Numbered from the stretch's first letter, positions 16,780 to 25,935 are shown. The stretch: DNA of 64,000 nucleotides from Flavobacteriales bacterium UBA4110 (GCA_002383165.1 DFXK01000018.1:1-64000); one strand, 5' to 3'. Notes: generated by a model from the sequence alone, not told the origin. Program-made: numbers and translations.

Positions 16780-17799
16780 ATGAAAATAATTGTTCCAATG
16801 GCTGGACGCGGATCCAGGCTCAGACCACATACTTTAACAGTACCAAAACCATTAATCCCAATTGCGGGAAAACCAATTGTACAAAGATTGGTAGAAGATA
16901 TTGCAAAAGTTGCCAATGAAACTATCGAAGAAATCGCATTCATCATCGGTGATTTTGGTCCAGAAGTAGAAGCATCTCTCATAAAAGTTGCCGAAAATCT
17001 CGGAGCAAAAGGAACTATTTACTACCAAACCGAACCACTAGGAACAGCTCATGCTATCAATTGTGCCAGAGCAAGTATGACGGGACCTGTGATCATCGCA
17101 TTTGCAGATACTTTATTCCGTGCAGATTTCCATTTGGATACAAATGCTGATGGAGTAATTTGGGTGAAAAAAGTGGAAGATCCTTCTGCTTTTGGCGTTG
17201 TGAAATTGGACGATTATGGTTTCATTACAGATTTTGTGGAAAAACCAAAAGAATTTGTTTCTGATCTAGCGATTATTGGAATTTATTATTTCAACTCTGC
17301 TGAAAAATTGATGAAAGAAATTGACCATATTATGGATAACAATATTATGGAAGGTGGAGAATATCAATTAACAACGGCTTTAGAAAATCTTAGAGCAAAA
17401 GGCGCTAAATTCTCTCTTGGAAAAGTGGATGATTGGATGGATTGTGGAAACAAAAATGTGACCATTGAAACCAACAGCAAAATTCTGGAATATGAAAAAG
17501 AATGTATGGCAAAATATCCTGAATCTGCTGAGATTGAAAACTGTTTGATTATCCCACCATGTTTTATAGGAGAAAATGTGAAAATTTCCAATTCGAAAAT
17601 CGGACCTAACGTTTCTCTTGGAAATGATACAATAGTTATTAATTCTAATATTGACAATTCATTAATCCAAGAAAATACGATTATCGATCACGGTAACTTA
17701 AGCAACTCTATGATTGGTAATTCGGCCAAATATTTTGGAGTAGCGAGAGAGATTTCTTTAGGAGATTATTCAGTTTTGGATTTCCTTTCAAAGGATTAA
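16780..17799 (+). CDS. sugar-phosphate nucleotidyltransferase
   Basis: 339 residues. N-terminal nucleotidyltransferase with the GRGSRLRPHTLTVPKPLIPIAGKP signature (residues about 9-32, split here only for naming), then FVEKP and DWMDCGN motifs; residues from about 245 on form a left-handed beta-helix with imperfect hexapeptide repeats (CFIGENVKISNSKIGPNV). This layout fits a glucose-1-phosphate thymidylyl- or mannose-1-phosphate guanylyl-transferase-like enzyme; which sugar nucleotide is made cannot be decided. Immediately downstream of the flippase and ended by a strong terminator. Confidence 0.85.
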   Translation: MKIIVPMAGRGSRLRPHTLTVPKPLIPIAGKPIVQRLVEDIAKVANETIEEIAFIIGDFGPEVEASLIKVAENLGAKGTIYYQTEPLGTAHAINCARASMTGPVIIAFADTLFRADFHLDTNADGVIWVKKVEDPSAFGVVKLDDYGFITDFVEKPKEFVSDLAIIGIYYFNSAEKLMKEIDHIMDNNIMEGGEYQLTTALENLRAKGAKFSLGKVDDWMDCGNKNVTIETNSKILEYEKECMAKYPESAEIENCLIIPPCFIGENVKISNSKIGPNVSLGNDTIVINSNIDNSLIQENTIIDHGNLSNSMIGNSAKYFGVAREISLGDYSVLDFLSKD

Positions 17800-17818
17800 T
17801 TCAACATCAATTATAATT

Positions 17819-17859
17819 CAAACTTTGTCAGATATCTGGCAAAGTTTGTTATTTTATTT
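17819..17859 (+). terminator. intrinsic terminator after nucleotidyltransferase
   Basis: 15-bp arms CAAACTTTGTCAGAT / ATCTGGCAAAGTTTG (one G-T pair) then a T-rich stretch. It ends the flippase-nucleotidyltransferase unit. Confidence 0.75.
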
Positions 17860-17927
17860 AACTAAGTTTTTAGAAATATTAATTCTTTTTTGGCGTTAAT
17901 ATTGTTAGATTCATTCGAAAAAAATTT

Positions 17928-18728
17928 ATGAAATCATATTTTCTAATCATATTTTCAGCTTTATTAGTTACATCTTGTAGTGTCAAGAAAAACGTAACTC
18001 CAGAACAGCCAATTAGCACAACAAAACCTATTGAGAATAACAACCAATTTTTCTCTACAATAGGAAAAAAATCTAATTTTGACGCCGTGAAAATTAGCAG
18101 TAAAATCGATGCTAAAACAGGCTCATTTATTCCAACGCTTGATGCGGTGATTTATATTGAAAACGGGCAAAAAATTTGGATGAATCTTACTGCGGTAATC
18201 TTGCAGGCTGCAAGAGGAATGGCTACACCAGACGGTGTGAAGGGATATTATAAACTAGATAAAACTTACATCGATTCTGACTTTAGCTATCTCAACAAAC
18301 TACTAAATGTCAATTTTATAGACTACAACGCATTACAAAATTTGCTTTTGGGCAAAACATTTCTTCCTGTATCGGAAAATAATTATAAGCTTACCAAGAA
18401 CGCGCAGGGCTTTAATCTTTCCTCAAAAGAAACTCAAAAAATAACAGAGAATGGCAAAACTACAGCCTACAATATCTCTCTGGATTATGACAATGATCTA
18501 AATCTCAGTCATGTTTTACTTTTAAATCCTCAGAATAATGACCAGCTGGAAATTAGTTATTACAACAGAGAAATACTTAATAATGAGAGTTTTCCAAAAA
18601 ATGTTAAAATAATTATAAAAGCAAAGAAAACGGACGAAATATTAATAGAAAATACGAAATTTGACTTCTCCCGAATGGAAACTCCTTATTCCGTTCCTGC
18701 CAATTACAAAAAGACAGAAATTAAATGA
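17928..18728 (+). CDS. DUF4292 lipoprotein
   Basis: 266 residues. Lipobox LLVTSCS puts the lipid-anchored Cys at residue 17. The body (SAKIDAKTGSFIPTLDAVIYIENGQKIWMNL-like) fits DUF4292, a Bacteroidota family with a LolA/LolB-like shape by inference. In this phylum the gene is commonly placed directly before the EnvC-like M23 gene, as here, where stop and start overlap (ATGA). The coupling suggests joint work in outer-membrane or peptidoglycan maintenance. Function unproven. Confidence 0.8.
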   Translation: MKSYFLIIFSALLVTSCSVKKNVTPEQPISTTKPIENNNQFFSTIGKKSNFDAVKISSKIDAKTGSFIPTLDAVIYIENGQKIWMNLTAVILQAARGMATPDGVKGYYKLDKTYIDSDFSYLNKLLNVNFIDYNALQNLLLGKTFLPVSENNYKLTKNAQGFNLSSKETQKITENGKTTAYNISLDYDNDLNLSHVLLLNPQNNDQLEISYYNREILNNESFPKNVKIIIKAKKTDEILIENTKFDFSRMETPYSVPANYKKTEIK

Positions 18729-20260
18729 TTAAGAAGTTAAGTTTTTTCATAGGTATTTTAGTTTTCACTACCGCTTTTGCTCAGAAAGATAAAGAACAAC
18801 TCCAAAAACAGAATGCTGATCTAAAGAAGCAGATTTCTTCTCTAAATAACACATTGAACCAAACAAAACAAGAGTCTAAACTTTCCGTAGCTTATCTCAA
18901 CACTGTCAATCAAAAGCTGACACTTCGTGAGAAAGTTTACAACAACACCCAAAAGGAAAAAAGATTTATTGAAGATGATATCTATAAAAGACAGCTGGAA
19001 ATTAATAAGAACAATAGAGAGTTACGTGTATTAAGAAAAAATTACGCAGAAATACTTGTCAAAGCCTATAAAACCAAAGGTGTACAGAACAAAGTAACCT
19101 TTATTCTTTCTTCCAGAAATCTGGGAGAAGCGCTTAAAAGAATAGAATACCTCAAACGATATTCTGAATACCAAGATAAAAAAGCAGCTGAGATATCCAA
19201 TAAAGCTAATGAGATAAAGAAAAATATCGCTCTTAAAAAGAAGTCTGTAACAGAAAAAGATAACCTTCTACTTTCACAGAAAAATGAGTTAGCAACAATT
19301 GAAATAGAAAGAAAGCAAAAGCAGGATCTACTGAACGAATTTAAAAAGAATGAAGCGAAGCTCACGGCAGAGCTAAGGGTAAAACAAGCTCAGCAGAAAG
19401 ATCTTCAGAGACAGATTGCCAACATTATTGCTGAAGAAATAAGAATAGCCAAGGCAAAGGAAGAAGCTGAGAAAAAAGCCGAAGCTGAAAGAAAACGTCT
19501 TGCAGAGATTGCTGCTAAAAAAGAAAAGGAAAGAATCGAAGCCGAAAACAGAGCCAGACTGGCCGCTGCAGAAGCGGAAAGAAAAAAAGCCGAAGCCGAA
19601 GCTAAAAAAGCCGCAGATCTGGCTGCAAAAAGAATAGAAGAGGAAAGAAAACTGGCCGAATCTAATAAAGCAGAAGAAAGAAAAGCAGCAGCAGAAAGAG
19701 CTACTAAAGAAGCTGCAGATAGAGCAAAAGCTGCCAATGATAAGCTTGCAGCAGCTAAAGCTAATGAAGCTGCAGTAAACAAGAAGAATGAGGATGCAAA
19801 AGATGAAGCGGAAAAGAAAGTGATGAAGAGCTACGGCGTAGGTTCTACTGTAGGCAATAATTTTGCAGATAACAGAGGCCGTATGAGTTTCCCAGTGGAC
19901 AAAGGAACCGTAACGCACAGATTTGGTAGACAGCCACATCCAGTATTCAAAAATATTGTTGAAGAAAATATCGGTATTAAGATTGCTGTATCCCCTGGAA
20001 CAAAAGCAAGATGCGTATTTCCAGGTGTAGTTTCTAGCATTCAGGCGATTAACGGAAGCAGAACAGTGGTGGTGAAACATGGGAATTACTTTACTGTATA
20101 TTCCAATCTTGCAAACACACTGGTAAGAGCCAATCAGCAAATATCTGCTGGAACTTTAATTGGAGAGGTTGGAAGCGATTTTGATGAGTCCATTACGCTA
20201 GATTTTCAGATTTGGAATGGAACCACACCAGTGGATCCATTAGGCTGGGTTTCGTATTAA
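18725..20260 (+). CDS. EnvC-like M23-domain protein with degenerate active site
   Basis: 511 residues: signal peptide ending at AFAQ, a coiled coil over about residues 20-240, a long Ala/Lys/Glu-rich helix (about 240-370), then a C-terminal LytM/M23 domain starting near GRMSFPVDKG. The zinc-site motifs are altered: the HxGxD site reads ENIGIKI, the HxH site reads YSNL and LDFQI, although an isolated His (VVKHGNYFTVYS) remains. This is the pattern of EnvC, which activates cell-wall amidases instead of cutting peptidoglycan. Translationally coupled to the DUF4292 gene and followed by tatA. Activator role is inferred. Confidence 0.9.
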   Translation: MIKKLSFFIGILVFTTAFAQKDKEQLQKQNADLKKQISSLNNTLNQTKQESKLSVAYLNTVNQKLTLREKVYNNTQKEKRFIEDDIYKRQLEINKNNRELRVLRKNYAEILVKAYKTKGVQNKVTFILSSRNLGEALKRIEYLKRYSEYQDKKAAEISNKANEIKKNIALKKKSVTEKDNLLLSQKNELATIEIERKQKQDLLNEFKKNEAKLTAELRVKQAQQKDLQRQIANIIAEEIRIAKAKEEAEKKAEAERKRLAEIAAKKEKERIEAENRARLAAAEAERKKAEAEAKKAADLAAKRIEEERKLAESNKAEERKAAAERATKEAADRAKAANDKLAAAKANEAAVNKKNEDAKDEAEKKVMKSYGVGSTVGNNFADNRGRMSFPVDKGTVTHRFGRQPHPVFKNIVEENIGIKIAVSPGTKARCVFPGVVSSIQAINGSRTVVVKHGNYFTVYSNLANTLVRANQQISAGTLIGEVGSDFDESITLDFQIWNGTTPVDPLGWVSY

Positions 20261-20269
20261 AAAATAATT

Positions 20270-20277
20270 TAACTTTG
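20270..20277 (+). promoter_or_regulatory. -7 promoter element of tatA
   Basis: TAACTTTG, exact TAnnTTTG, 14 bases before the ATG and just after the EnvC-like gene's stop. No clear -33 box. Confidence 0.45.
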
Positions 20278-20291
20278 TAAAAAAAATTAAG

Positions 20292-20498
20292 ATGATAATA
20301 TCTGCAATTATACTTAGCTTATCTTGGCAACACATTCTAATCGTTGCTTTGATATTACTTTTATTATTTGGAGGAAGGAAAATTCCCGAATTAATGAAAG
20401 GATTAGGATCTGGTATCAAAGAATTTAAAGATGCCGTGAAGGAGGATGATAAAAAGAACAATGATTCTTCTAACACTACGCCGAACAATCCGTCTTAG
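20292..20498 (+). CDS. tatA: twin-arginine translocase subunit TatA/TatE
   Basis: 68 residues: one membrane helix (about 3-21), the FGGRKIPELMKGLGSGIKEFKDAV hinge and amphipathic helix that define TatA, and a short charged tail rich in Lys, Asp and Asn. It forms the pore of the Tat pathway for folded proteins. No tatC is nearby in the window. The gene is followed by DUF4254 after 14 bases. Confidence 0.93.
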   Translation: MIISAIILSLSWQHILIVALILLLLFGGRKIPELMKGLGSGIKEFKDAVKEDDKKNNDSSNTTPNNPS

Positions 20499-20512
20499 AA
20501 AACAGATCGTAA

Positions 20513-21127
20513 ATGAGTTTTACCGAAAATGCATGGAAAATCTTCAATCTGTCGGTTGAAGATTACCATATTAAAGATGATGTTAATTCACACGAAAACA
20601 ATCCATTTCAAACAGGTAGTTTGGAATGGATTTTGTATTCAAAAAACTGGATTGACACAGTGCAGTGGCACTTGGAAGATATTATCCGCGAGGAAAATAT
20701 TGATCCGACAGAAGCTTTGAAAATCAAACGTAGAATTGATGCTCTAAATCAAAAAAGAACTGATCTGGTAGAACAGATCGATTTCTGGTTTTATGAGAAA
20801 TACAGAGATATTACTCCCAATTCCGACGCAAGAATTAACTCAGAAACGCCAGCCTGGTCTATAGACAGGTTTTCGATATTATCATTGAAAATCTATCATA
20901 TGGCAATAGAAGCCGCTAGAAAGGACGCTTCCGACGAGCATAAGATAAAATGCACGGACAAACTTCTGGTATTACAGGAGCAAAAAAAAGATCTCTCTAC
21001 AGCAATAGATCAACTTCTTTCGGACATCGAAAACGGTAAGGTTAAAATGAAACTTTATAAGCAGATGAAGATGTATAATGATGAGGCACTAAACCCAATC
21101 CTGTATCAAAAACGACAGAAAAAATGA
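20513..21127 (+). CDS. DUF4254 protein
   Basis: 204 residues, mostly helical, no signal peptide or membrane segment. N-terminal FTENAWKIFNLSVEDYHIKDDV and LEWILYSKNWIDTVQWHLEDIIR fit DUF4254, a Bacteroidota family of unknown function. It overlaps the next lipoprotein gene by 4 bases (ATGA), so the two are translationally coupled. Nothing in the sequence shows an active site. Confidence 0.85.
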   Translation: MSFTENAWKIFNLSVEDYHIKDDVNSHENNPFQTGSLEWILYSKNWIDTVQWHLEDIIREENIDPTEALKIKRRIDALNQKRTDLVEQIDFWFYEKYRDITPNSDARINSETPAWSIDRFSILSLKIYHMAIEAARKDASDEHKIKCTDKLLVLQEQKKDLSTAIDQLLSDIENGKVKMKLYKQMKMYNDEALNPILYQKRQKK

Positions 21128-21573
21128 AAAGTTTTTATAAACTTTTATCGATACTAATTATTATTAATATTTCTCAATCGTGTTCTACCAGTTCATCTGC
21201 ATCAGACGAGCTCCATTCTGACGCATATGTCTATCTCTCTCCAGAATCTGTAGTGTATGCTTCAACAATTTCTAACCTAGTTTCAACTTTCCCAAAATTT
21301 CGAAATGATGCTGTAAACAGAGAAGTTGCTGGATTAAAAAAATCACTAACAAATTACCTTCTTGCTGTTAGAAACTTGCATCAGTCTGAAAAAACTAAAT
21401 CTTTAGAATCATTCGAAAAGTATTATAAAAATATTCAAAAATTAAGAAAGTTTATCACAAAGGATGATAATGAAGTTCTCAACAGATATATGGTGAAAAT
21501 CAAAACCAATGTTAGCTTTTTAGAGTCTTCAATGAATAAAAACAAAGAAAGCAACTCCATGTCTTCAAATTAA
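21124..21573 (+). CDS. small lipoprotein
   Basis: 149 residues with lipobox ISQSCS (lipid Cys at residue 20). The rest is Ser/Lys-rich and helical, with no family recognised. Translationally coupled to the DUF4254 gene upstream and 14 bases before ribA. It may be an outer-membrane-anchored partner of the DUF4254 protein; that is only positional inference. Confidence 0.7.
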   Translation: MKSFYKLLSILIIINISQSCSTSSSASDELHSDAYVYLSPESVVYASTISNLVSTFPKFRNDAVNREVAGLKKSLTNYLLAVRNLHQSEKTKSLESFEKYYKNIQKLRKFITKDDNEVLNRYMVKIKTNVSFLESSMNKNKESNSMSSN

Positions 21574-21587
21574 TCTTTTAGAATGCA

Positions 21588-22187
21588 ATGTTAAAACTAC
21601 AGGCAGAATCGAATGTACCAACTCAGTTTGGGGAATTCAGAATGATGGCTTTCTCCGAAGACGATAAAAATTGGATGCCGCATATGGCACTGATTGCAAA
21701 AGATACAGATCTGGAAAAACCTACTAATGTAAGAATCCACTCAGAGTGTATCACAGGAGAAGTTTTCCATTCAAAAAAATGCGAATGCGGAGAGCAGCTA
21801 GACTCTGCCATGAAATATATGCAGGAAAACGGAGGGATAATACTCTATCTCCGTCAGGAAGGCAGAAATATCGGCATTATCAATAAATTAAAGGCATATG
21901 CATTGCAGGAAAATGGGCTGGATACTGTTCAAGCCAATTTACAGTTAGGTTTACCAGCAGATAATCGTGACTTTTCTGTAGCCATTGATATGTTGGAACA
22001 AATTGGCGTTAAATCTGTGAATCTGATGACCAATAATCCGGAAAAAATCAAGTTCATAAAAGATAGTAACATCGCGTATAATTCCAGAATTCCTTTACAG
22101 ATAAAATCTAATGAAGCCAGTGCTTCTTATCTCAAAACAAAGAGAGATTACTTTGGCCATCTTTTAGATGACGAAAATCAATCATAA
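21588..22187 (+). CDS. ribA: GTP cyclohydrolase II
   Basis: First enzyme of riboflavin synthesis. 199 residues, the stand-alone form without the RibB domain. Zinc ligands Cys-x10-Cys-x-Cys are seen in ECITGEVFHSKKCEC; LRQEGRNIGIINKL and LMTNNPEKI are the family's substrate and catalytic loops. ATG start giving MLKLQAESNVPTQFG. It is the last gene of the plus-strand run and ends at a bidirectional terminator. In many bacteria ribBA is a fusion, so a separate RibB gene or fusion may exist elsewhere. Confidence 0.95.
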   Translation: MLKLQAESNVPTQFGEFRMMAFSEDDKNWMPHMALIAKDTDLEKPTNVRIHSECITGEVFHSKKCECGEQLDSAMKYMQENGGIILYLRQEGRNIGIINKLKAYALQENGLDTVQANLQLGLPADNRDFSVAIDMLEQIGVKSVNLMTNNPEKIKFIKDSNIAYNSRIPLQIKSNEASASYLKTKRDYFGHLLDDENQS

Positions 22188-22191
22188 ATAT

Positions 22192-22221
22192 AAAAATCCG
22201 CCTTTAAAAGACGGATTTTTT
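22192..22221. terminator. bidirectional terminator between ribA and HU
   Basis: AAAAATCCG / CGGATTTTT arms with an 11-base loop and T-tracts on both strands; serves the convergent ribA and HU genes. Confidence 0.75.
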
Positions 22222-22240
22222 ATTGATAATATTTTAAATA

Positions 22241-22531
22241 TTATTTTTTCTTATCACCAGCAACCGCTGTAGCAAGATCAGCTCCAGCTTTAAATTTTGC
22301 AACTTTCTTAGCAGCAATTTTAATTGGCTTTTTAGTAGCAGGGTTAATACCTTGTCTTGCAGCTCTTTCAGATACCGAAAAAGTACCAAATCCTACTAGA
22401 GAAATTTTACCATCTTTTTTCTTTAGAGTTTCCGTTACGTTAGAAACGAATGATTCCAAAGCTTTTTTTGCAGCAGCTTTTGTGATTTCTGCATCCTTTG
22501 CAATAGCGTCGATTAATTCAGACTTGTTCAT
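22241..22531 (-). CDS. HU-family DNA-binding protein
   Basis: 96-residue histone-like protein that bends and compacts DNA as a dimer. N-terminal helices MNKSELIDAIAKDAEITKAAAKKAL, then GFGTFSVSERAARQGINPATKKPIKI with the conserved Pro at the arm tip. A Lys/Ala-rich C terminus (ATAVAGDKKK) is slightly longer than typical HU. Single gene with a perfect -7 box. The second HU-like gene in this window (34149-34439) is clearly diverged, so the two are not recent duplicates. Confidence 0.95.
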   Translation of the reverse strand: MNKSELIDAIAKDAEITKAAAKKALESFVSNVTETLKKKDGKISLVGFGTFSVSERAARQGINPATKKPIKIAAKKVAKFKAGADLATAVAGDKKK

Positions 22532-22563
22532 AATATTTTTTGATTAAAGTTATGTTGTTATAG

Positions 22564-22571
22564 CAAATATA
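22564..22571 (-). promoter_or_regulatory. -7 promoter element of HU gene
   Basis: TATATTTG on the minus strand, exact TAnnTTTG, 32 bases before the HU ATG. Confidence 0.5.
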
Positions 22572-22823
22572 AGACAATTTTAATATCGTGCAAATATTTT
22601 TCATAAAAACACTAGAGAATATACGAATCAATTTAATATGATGAATATTTTACAAAACAAGTATTAACGAAAATAGTGGATTTATTGCACTTCATTTTTA
22701 ACTATTTCCCACTATTTATCAATATTTAGATAAAATTAAGTTAAAAAAAATCAATATTCATAAATTCATAATTACGAGCAAATATTTTAATGTACCTCAT
22801 AATATTTTCTTTTATACAAATTC

Positions 22824-22854
22824 TTTACACCTCCATATTTTTGCTGTAAATTTG
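22824..22854 (+). promoter_or_regulatory. panD promoter, leaderless type
   Basis: TTTA (22824-22827), 19-base spacer, TAAATTTG (22847-22854). The -7 box ends 5 bases before the ATG, so the mRNA should begin at or within a base or two of the start codon. Confidence 0.6.
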
Positions 22855-22859
22855 CGGCT

Positions 22860-23210
22860 ATGTTAATTGAAGTTTTTAAATCAAAAATCCACAGGGTTCG
22901 TGTTACGGAATCAGATCTTAATTATATTGGTAGCATTACTATTGATGAAGATTTGATAGATGCGGCTGGTCTGATCGTGGGAGAACGGGTTTACATCGTG
23001 AATGTCAATAATGGTGAACGTTTTGACACGTACATCATTAAAGGAAAAAGAAAATCCGGCGATATTTGTCTAAATGGTCCCGCTGCAAGAAAAGTTCACA
23101 AAGGTGACGTCATTATTATTATTGCTTACGCACAGATGACGCCCGAGGAAGCAAAAACCTTTCAGCCAAAAATCGTTTTTCCGGATGAGAACACCAACCT
23201 TTTAACTTAA
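22860..23210 (+). CDS. panD: aspartate 1-decarboxylase
   Basis: Makes beta-alanine for pantothenate and coenzyme A. 116 residues, normal length. The proenzyme cuts itself at Gly-Ser in YIGSI (residues 23-27) to form the pyruvoyl group; Tyr and Thr residues of LNGPAARKVHKGDVIIIIAY are the family's second signature. First gene of a set with the LPG-synthase-TM gene 12 bases downstream. No leader is expected, judging from promoter position. Confidence 0.97.
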   Translation: MLIEVFKSKIHRVRVTESDLNYIGSITIDEDLIDAAGLIVGERVYIVNVNNGERFDTYIIKGKRKSGDICLNGPAARKVHKGDVIIIIAYAQMTPEEAKTFQPKIVFPDENTNLLT

Positions 23211-23222
23211 TCAGTTGTTATC

Positions 23223-24224
23223 TTGGAAGAGAGAAAAACCTCCGCGTTGAAAAATGCGATTACCATTTTAGTTTCTATAGCCATCGCAGGCATTTTTCTT
23301 TGGCTAGCACTTAGAGGATTAGACCTAGATAAGATAGAACAATCTCTTAAAAAAGCCAATTATATCTGGGTTGGGTTTGCTGCTGTTTTCGGAGTATCGG
23401 CTTATATTTTCCGGGCTGTAAGATGGAATCTCCTTCTGGAACCGATGGGACATACCATCAGCACCAGTAATTCACTTTGGTCAATATCATTCGGATATCT
23501 GATGAATCTTACTATTCCGAGAAGCGGTGAACTGGCGCGCTCCACAGCTCTTTATGGTGTAGAGAAAGTTCCTGTCGATAAGTCATTCGGAACCATTATT
23601 TTGGAAAGAGTGATTGACTTGGTTTGTATGCTTATATTTCTCGGACTTACCCTGATTTTTAAATTCGAAGCCATATATAGTTTTTATGAAAAATCTGGTG
23701 TCAAGTTTAATCCATTTTTTATCATTGGAATTATTGTTGGAATTATAACCGCATTCGTTGTTTTTTTTAAATTCAAGGAACGTTTCAGAAAGTTTTCTTT
23801 ACTCTCAAAAATCATTGACTTTATAGACGGAATAATTGCGGGGCTGACTTCGGTATTCAAACTCCGTCAAAAAGTAAAATTCATCCTGCTGACAGCGGGC
23901 ATCTGGATTTGCTACTTTTTCGCATCGTATCTAGTTTGTTTTTCACTACCAGAGACTTCGGACTTCACTTTGGCGGATGGCTGCTTTATACTTGTTGTCG
24001 GAACACTGGGAATGATTATTCCTGCAAGTGGCGGAATCGGCGCTTTTAACTTGGCCATGAAATTCGGATTTACTGCATTATTTATCTCGATGGGAAAAGA
24101 CGCTGTGGAAGGCGGAGAGCTGGGTCTTGCCTACTCTTTCATCACACTGCCATTGCAGATTATTATTATGCTCGTTATGGGTATGATCTCTATTCCGATG
24201 CTGGCGAAAAACAGAAAGATATAA
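23223..24224 (+). CDS. lysylphosphatidylglycerol synthase TM-like membrane protein
   Basis: 333 residues with about eight membrane segments, of the UPF0104 / LPG_synthase_TM family. Motifs RAVRWNLLLEPMG, LMNLTIPRSGELARS and a late ASGGIGAFNLAMKFG are characteristic. Only the membrane half exists; there is no aminoacyl-transferase domain, so it is not MprF itself. Related proteins are proposed lipid flippases. Starts at a TTG 12 bases after panD; no in-frame ATG lies nearby upstream, so coupling to panD is likely. Confidence 0.85.
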   Translation: MEERKTSALKNAITILVSIAIAGIFLWLALRGLDLDKIEQSLKKANYIWVGFAAVFGVSAYIFRAVRWNLLLEPMGHTISTSNSLWSISFGYLMNLTIPRSGELARSTALYGVEKVPVDKSFGTIILERVIDLVCMLIFLGLTLIFKFEAIYSFYEKSGVKFNPFFIIGIIVGIITAFVVFFKFKERFRKFSLLSKIIDFIDGIIAGLTSVFKLRQKVKFILLTAGIWICYFFASYLVCFSLPETSDFTLADGCFILVVGTLGMIIPASGGIGAFNLAMKFGFTALFISMGKDAVEGGELGLAYSFITLPLQIIIMLVMGMISIPMLAKNRKI

Positions 24225-24279
24225 CAGACTTTTCTAACTAATCTTACGGAATCCCTTACTTTTTATTCTTACAAAATTG

Positions 24280-24287
24280 TATTTTTG
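24280..24287 (+). promoter_or_regulatory. -7 promoter element of rmuC, leaderless type
   Basis: TATTTTTG, exact TAnnTTTG, ending 4 bases before the ATG. The -33 box is weak. Confidence 0.45.
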
Positions 24288-24291
24288 AAGA

Positions 24292-25794
24292 ATGGAAATC
24301 TCTTATCTAATCATCGGTTTTATTGTAGGCGGTATTTTAGGCACCGTCATTCTTTATTTTGTTCTTAAATCTTCTTCAGTCTCAAGAAATCTTTATGATG
24401 AACTTAATAATCAATTTATAAAAATCAATTCCGATTTTCAGAATTCTCAGTTAAAAATTGATGAACTAAACCTTTTCTTGCAAGATGAAAAGCAACTGAA
24501 TTTACAGCAATCTGAGAACATAAACGAACTCAAAAACAATATTGCGACACTCTCAGCCGAAAATAATTCGCATAATCAAAAAATTACTGAGCAGCAGGAA
24601 GTTCATAACACTCAAAATATTGAAATCAGAAATCTGCTGGACGAAAAGCAAAACCTGATTGCCATAAAATCTCAATTATCTGCCCAAAACGAAACCTTGC
24701 AGAAACTTCTTGATTCTCAAAAAGAAGAAATCACGAAAATACAGGAACAGGCGAAAGAGCAATTTGAAAATCTAGCCAATAAAATACTGGAAGAAAAAAC
24801 GGAAAAGTTTACAACACTCAACCAGAACAATCTGAAAACTATTCTTGAACCATTTCAGGAAAGAATTACTGAGCTTAAAAATCGCGTGAATGAGGCTTAC
24901 GAAAAGGAAAATAAAGAGAGATTCTCACTCGCTGAAAAAGTGAAGGAACTGGCAGAACTAAATCAGCAGATTTCTGAAGATGCTAAAAAATTAACCCGAG
25001 CGTTGAAAGGCGAATCTAAAACCCAAGGGAACTGGGGAGAAATGATCCTGGAAAGCATCCTGGAAAAATCGGGATTGGTAAAAGGTAGAGAATATTTTCT
25101 GGAACACGAACTTCGGGATGAGGATAATAAAGCTTTGTTTTCTGAGTTTTCTGGGAAGAAAATGCGTCCCGATGCCGTTGTAAAATATCCTGATGAAAGA
25201 AACGTCATCATAGATTCCAAAGTTTCTCTGTCTGCTTTTACAGAGCTAGTGGATGAGACCGATGCAGAAATTATTAAAATCAAGCAAACACAACATCTAC
25301 ATTCAATCAAAAATCACATCCAGCAATTATCTCAAAAAGCTTATGATGATTATGGAAAATCTCTTGATTTCGTCATGATGTTTATCCCTAGCGAACCCGC
25401 TTATATCGCCGCCATGCAAATCGACCAGAACCTCTGGAATTTTGCCTATGAAAGACGAATTTTATTACTGAACCCTAGCAACCTCATCACGTCTTTGAAA
25501 CTAATTGCAGATCTGTGGAAACGCGAGTATCAGAACAGAAATTCTATGGAAATTGCCGCTCAGGGTGCAAAATTGTATGACAAATTTGTTGGTTTTGTGG
25601 AAAACCTAGACAAAGTTGGAAGAAATATAGATCAGGCTAAGACCTCTTTTACTGATGCGTACAAACAGCTCTACACAGGAAATGATAACCTCGTAAGGCA
25701 AACTGAAAAGCTGAAAAAGCTGGGCATCAAAAATAAAAAAGAAATCCCGCAGAGCTTGGTAGATAATTCGGAAAATAATCTGGTTGAGGAATAA
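24292..25794 (+). CDS. rmuC: DNA recombination protein RmuC
   Basis: 500 residues: one N-terminal membrane helix (about 4-25), a long coiled coil (about 40-240), then the RmuC nuclease-like core with GNWGEMILESILEKSGLVKGREY, PDAVVKYPDERNVIIDSKVSLSAF (Asp and Asp-x-Lys of a PD-(D/E)XK fold) and FVMMFIPSEPAYIAAM. It limits inversions at short inverted repeats in E. coli. Alone between the membrane-protein gene and uvrC, each with its own promoter. Confidence 0.94.
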   Translation: MEISYLIIGFIVGGILGTVILYFVLKSSSVSRNLYDELNNQFIKINSDFQNSQLKIDELNLFLQDEKQLNLQQSENINELKNNIATLSAENNSHNQKITEQQEVHNTQNIEIRNLLDEKQNLIAIKSQLSAQNETLQKLLDSQKEEITKIQEQAKEQFENLANKILEEKTEKFTTLNQNNLKTILEPFQERITELKNRVNEAYEKENKERFSLAEKVKELAELNQQISEDAKKLTRALKGESKTQGNWGEMILESILEKSGLVKGREYFLEHELRDEDNKALFSEFSGKKMRPDAVVKYPDERNVIIDSKVSLSAFTELVDETDAEIIKIKQTQHLHSIKNHIQQLSQKAYDDYGKSLDFVMMFIPSEPAYIAAMQIDQNLWNFAYERRILLLNPSNLITSLKLIADLWKREYQNRNSMEIAAQGAKLYDKFVGFVENLDKVGRNIDQAKTSFTDAYKQLYTGNDNLVRQTEKLKKLGIKNKKEIPQSLVDNSENNLVEE

Positions 25795-25900
25795 TTTCAA
25801 GTACGGGTAAACTCCTACATAATGAGTAAATCAAGCATTTAGCATCTATCAACTCAAAGATATGCAGGCTTTTTAGACATAGAATTGATTTTAGCCAAAA

Positions 25901-25931
25901 TTTAATTTCAGAGAAACATTCACTAAATTTG
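25901..25931 (+). promoter_or_regulatory. uvrC promoter, leaderless type
   Basis: TTTA (25901-25904), 19-base spacer, TAAATTTG (25924-25931), ending 4 bases before the GTG start of uvrC. Confidence 0.6.
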
Positions 25932-25935
25932 TACT

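Larger units (their letters stand above)
22532..22859. other. 328-bp divergent intergenic region HU/panD
   Basis: Very AT-rich. Contains the HU promoter box near one end and the panD promoter at the other. I see no gene, RNA or repeat in the roughly 250 bases between them. Confidence 0.7.

Noticed and set aside
19373..20140. 255-codon minus-strand frame, and another of 125 codons rich in Ala and Ser
   Set aside because: They are antisense to the Ala/Lys/Glu-rich helix of the EnvC-like gene; the biased codons leave the opposite strand open. No start signals and no family.
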